64,000 bases of DNA, from assembly GCA_964525185.1 (NCBI GenBank), contig CAZGFQ010000006.1, positions 13,697 through 77,696 of the forward strand, written 5' to 3'. How positions within the stretch are numbered: position 1 is the stretch's first letter; each line of letters begins with the position of its first letter. Below are positions 63,540 through 64,000 of the stretch, piece by piece. A model generated the notes under the pieces. It had not been told where the DNA came from. It saw only the letters and a program-made list of their open reading frames with translations, and did no database searches. Origin of the DNA: JABHGY01 sp964525185 (lineage in GTDB: Bacteria > Fidelibacterota > Marinisomatia > Marinisomatales > UBA1611). The translations under genes and the position numbers were made by a program.

Positions 63540-64000
63540 ATGGCGTTCTCGCAAGAATTAATTGATTTTTCGGGATTGTCACATAAACAAATTTCGCACG
63601 TCCTTTTAGAATATAATATTCCACTTACCATTGATGAAGCGCTCAAAGTTCAACATGAAATGTTGGGGCGAGCGCCATCCCTTGCTGAGCTGATTTTATT
63701 TTCCATTCAAGGTTCTGAACATTGCTCTTATAAAAGCAGTCGAAACCATTTAAAGCAATTTACCACTGATGGCCCAGATGTAGTTCTCGGTGCCAAAGAA
63801 GATGCGGGCGTGGTGTCAATCGCAACAGATAATGATGGTCATCGATGGTGTATTGTTATGAGCCACGAGTCCCATAATCACCCATCACAGATTGTGCCCT
63901 ACGAAGGCGCAGCAACCGGCGTTGGTGGAAATGTTCGAGATGTATTATGCATGGGCGCGGAAGTGATTGCTGTTACCGATTCATTCCGCTTTGGAAATAT
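63540..64000 (+). CDS. purL: Phosphoribosylformylglycinamidine synthase II (partial)
   Basis: FGAM synthase catalytic subunit of purine biosynthesis. Only 153 codons are in the window, from an ATG 5 bases after the hpt stop, and the gene runs off the right edge. The visible part has an N-terminal substrate-binding segment, GSEHCSYKSSR, MSHESHNHPSQIVPYEG and GGNVRDVLCMGAEVIA, which are characteristic of PurL; ESHNHP is the ATP-binding block. The small purS and purQ partners are not visible here. Confidence 0.94.
   Translation, partial: MAFSQELIDFSGLSHKQISHVLLEYNIPLTIDEALKVQHEMLGRAPSLAELILFSIQGSEHCSYKSSRNHLKQFTTDGPDVVLGAKEDAGVVSIATDNDGHRWCIVMSHESHNHPSQIVPYEGAATGVGGNVRDVLCMGAEVIAVTDSFRFGN

Overview
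The window is about 64 kb of AT-rich bacterial chromosome with closely packed genes and no rRNA, phage, insertion sequence or CRISPR array. Several proteins end in Por (type IX) secretion C-terminal signals (for example NYPNPFNPTT and IYPNPFNSST). There are two PorV/PorQ-family outer-membrane proteins, two very large TonB-dependent receptors with carboxypeptidase-like N-terminal domains, a short eukaryote-like (type II) glutamine synthetase and an archaeal/eukaryotic-type prolyl-tRNA synthetase. Together these point to the Fibrobacteres-Chlorobi-Bacteroidetes superphylum. A marine Marinimicrobia (SAR406)-like organism is my best guess, but the phylum is inference and not proven here.

Layout. 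1-12.5 kb (minus strand) is housekeeping: pth (partial), rplY, prs, tRNA-Gln, ispE-ispF-ispD of the MEP isoprenoid pathway, queA, ruvB, a Cys/Met-metabolism PLP enzyme, a divergent transketolase and uvrA. 12.7-15.7 kb holds a MotA/MotB stator pair with a small exported protein and a rhomboid protease. 15.9-20.9 kb mixes an orphan, a DUF819 membrane protein, a possible permuted papain-fold protein, recO and proS. 21.0-29.0 kb (plus) is a long, tightly packed set: exported amidohydrolase, SpoU methyltransferase, CPBP protease, MgtE, glycosyltransferase, a DUF3108-like protein, a membrane protein, an AroQ-like protein without its catalytic residues, and an M23 peptidase. A parvulin lipoprotein follows on the minus strand.

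30.3-48.8 kb is the most distinctive part: two divergently transcribed modules with the same gene order (TonB-dependent receptor, ~1100-residue exported protein, PorV/PorQ-like protein) that fan out from a shared intergenic region at about 41 kb. The left arm has an additional sorting-signal protein and a strong terminator. 48.8-53.5 kb (minus) carries an M43 metalloprotease-Kelch protein, an outer-membrane protein, an exported endonuclease/exonuclease/phosphatase-family lipoprotein and an ArsC-like reductase.

The ArsC-like gene has an in-frame TGA exactly at its catalytic cysteine codon, followed by a plausible bacterial SECIS hairpin, so I annotate it as a candidate selenoprotein. 53.9-57.8 kb is a nitrogen-assimilation island: Lrp/AsnC regulator, TorF-like protein, ammonium transporter, PII protein with His instead of Tyr at position 51, and type II glutamine synthetase. 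57.8-64 kb has a nitroreductase, a membrane PHP-domain protein, a membrane-anchored alpha/beta hydrolase, a PGPGW protein, and the purine genes purA, hpt and purL (partial).
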